NCBI GenBank assembly: GCA_947491935.1
Contig: CANLLF010000001.1
Location: 1-64,000, forward strand
Source: an uncultured Roseicyclus sp.
Lineage (GTDB): Bacteria; Pseudomonadota; Alphaproteobacteria; Rhodobacterales; Rhodobacteraceae
Direction: 5' to 3'
DNA length: 64,000 nt
In this document: positions 63,515-64,000 of the stretch, piece by piece
Position numbering within the stretch: position 1 is the first letter of the stretch
Layout of the letters: each line of letters begins with the position of its first letter
Program-made: the position numbers and the translations under genes
The notes under the pieces: generated by a model
What the model saw: the letters and a program-made list of their open reading frames with translations, nothing else
What the model was told of the DNA's origin: nothing
The model's database searches: none

Positions 63515-64000
63515 GCCTGCCGCAACCGTTGCGTGATCTGCGCCATTATCGACACCGCGATCTCGCCCGGCCCCCGCGCCCCGATATCAAGACCCACCGG
63601 GGCATGGATGCGGGCGATTTCGGCCTCCGAAAATCCAGCTTCGGCCAGCCGGTCCAGCCTTTTGGCGTGGGTTCGTTTGGAGCCGAGACACCCGAGGTAA
63701 AAGATGTCAGACCGCACCGCCTTGAAAATCGCAGGATCGTCCAGCTTCGGATCATGCGTTAACGTCACCACGCAAGTTCTTGCATCCAAACCCAATTCAT
63801 CCAGCGCCGCGTCGGGCCAATCCTCCACGATCCGCTCACCGGGAAACCGGGCCTCGGCTCCGAATGCGGGCCGTGGGTCCACCAGAACCGGATCGTATCC
63901 GGCCAGCCGCGCCATCGGCAAAAGCGCCTGCGCGATATGGACGGCACCCACCACGATCATCCGCAGGGGCGGGTTGTGGATGTGCACAAACACCTCCCCC
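63511..64000 (-). CDS. XdhC/CoxI family maturation protein (partial, runs off window)
   Basis: Only the C-terminal part (at least 163 codons) is inside the window, and the frame stays open to the last base. The Rossmann-like XdhC_C domain is clear: 'FVHIHNPPLRMIVVGAVHIAQALLPMARLAGYDPVLVDPRPAF', 'CVVTLTHDPKLDDPAI' and 'FYLGCLGSKRTHAKRLDRL'. XdhC-like proteins deliver the sulfurated molybdenum cofactor to hydroxylases, which fits the cox-like genes nearby. The apparent start at 63993 is internal, so the gene is truncated by the window edge. Confidence 0.88.
   Translation of the reverse strand, partial: GEVFVHIHNPPLRMIVVGAVHIAQALLPMARLAGYDPVLVDPRPAFGAEARFPGERIVEDWPDAALDELGLDARTCVVTLTHDPKLDDPAIFKAVRSDIFYLGCLGSKRTHAKRLDRLAEAGFSEAEIARIHAPVGLDIGARGPGEIAVSIMAQITQRLRQA

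Overview
The window is 64 kb of GC-rich chromosomal DNA from an alphaproteobacterium, almost certainly a marine member of the Rhodobacteraceae (roseobacter group). The evidence is a DMSP lyase of the DddP type, a form II CoxSLM-type molybdenum hydroxylase, a DUF4167 protein, a Mur-type Fur regulator without CxxC motifs, the lptF-lptG-lptD-surA-pdxA-rsmA run, the bamE/yceD-rpmF-plsX-fabH-ihfA-merR run, and several copies of GC-rich intergenic repeats that I associate with this family. I see no phage, integrase, transposase, CRISPR array or rRNA. Only one tRNA, tRNA-Pro(GGG), was found.

1-7 kb: a TfoX C-terminal-domain protein converges on ndk. Then come a YheS-like ABC-F ATPase, MarC, a membrane-anchored retropepsin-like protease, and the holC-pepA pair on the opposite strand. 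7-15 kb: outer-membrane biogenesis genes (lptF, lptG, lptD and a SurA-like chaperone) are translationally coupled or tightly spaced, followed by pdxA and rsmA. 15-18.6 kb (minus strand): DUF4167, prmC with prfA, DUF1499 and a VOC protein. 18.6-26.6 kb: a nucleoside hydrolase with a coupled exported protein, the AMPylator SelO, two DMT exporters, a DUF533/TerB-like protein, a Fur/Mur regulator and enolase. 26.7-31.2 kb: an orphan six-TM histidine kinase, then a YqiJ/YqiK flotillin pair and a DUF985 cupin behind a well-formed promoter with an operator-like palindrome.

31-42.7 kb: anmK and tyrS diverge from a 27-bp gap. A GNAT/FemAB-like protein, OlsB and BamE follow, then the DUF177-rpmF-plsX-fabH-ihfA-merR block, the tRNA and a double-length dCTP deaminase. 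42.7-47.7 kb: a DUF3445 (HODM-like) protein diverges from dddP. Next are an EEP-family hydrolase, an alpha/beta-hydrolase-OsmC fusion and an Lrp/AsnC regulator. 47.8-53.3 kb: an assimilatory sulfate reduction operon, cysG-DUF2849-cysI-cysH-DUF934-fpr, which makes siroheme, APS reductase and sulfite reductase and probably their electron supply.

53.4-64 kb: a remarkable Ala/Glu-repeat tether protein lies opposite infC, whose start codon is ATA (an ORF caller would truncate it at an internal GTG). After these come a minimal soluble MCP-like protein, a small exported protein, an acetyltransferase and the form II coxS-coxL-coxM cluster. An inserted arsR-AHSA1-DUF1761-DUF899 operon separates this cluster from its probable maturation genes (molybdopterin-binding protein and xdhC), and xdhC runs off the window end.

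The best candidates for new biology are the repeat families (one copy supplies the rsmA ribosome binding site), the yqiJ operator, the Ala/Glu tether, the mini-MCP, the dcd leader hairpins, and the dddP/DUF3445 divergent pair.
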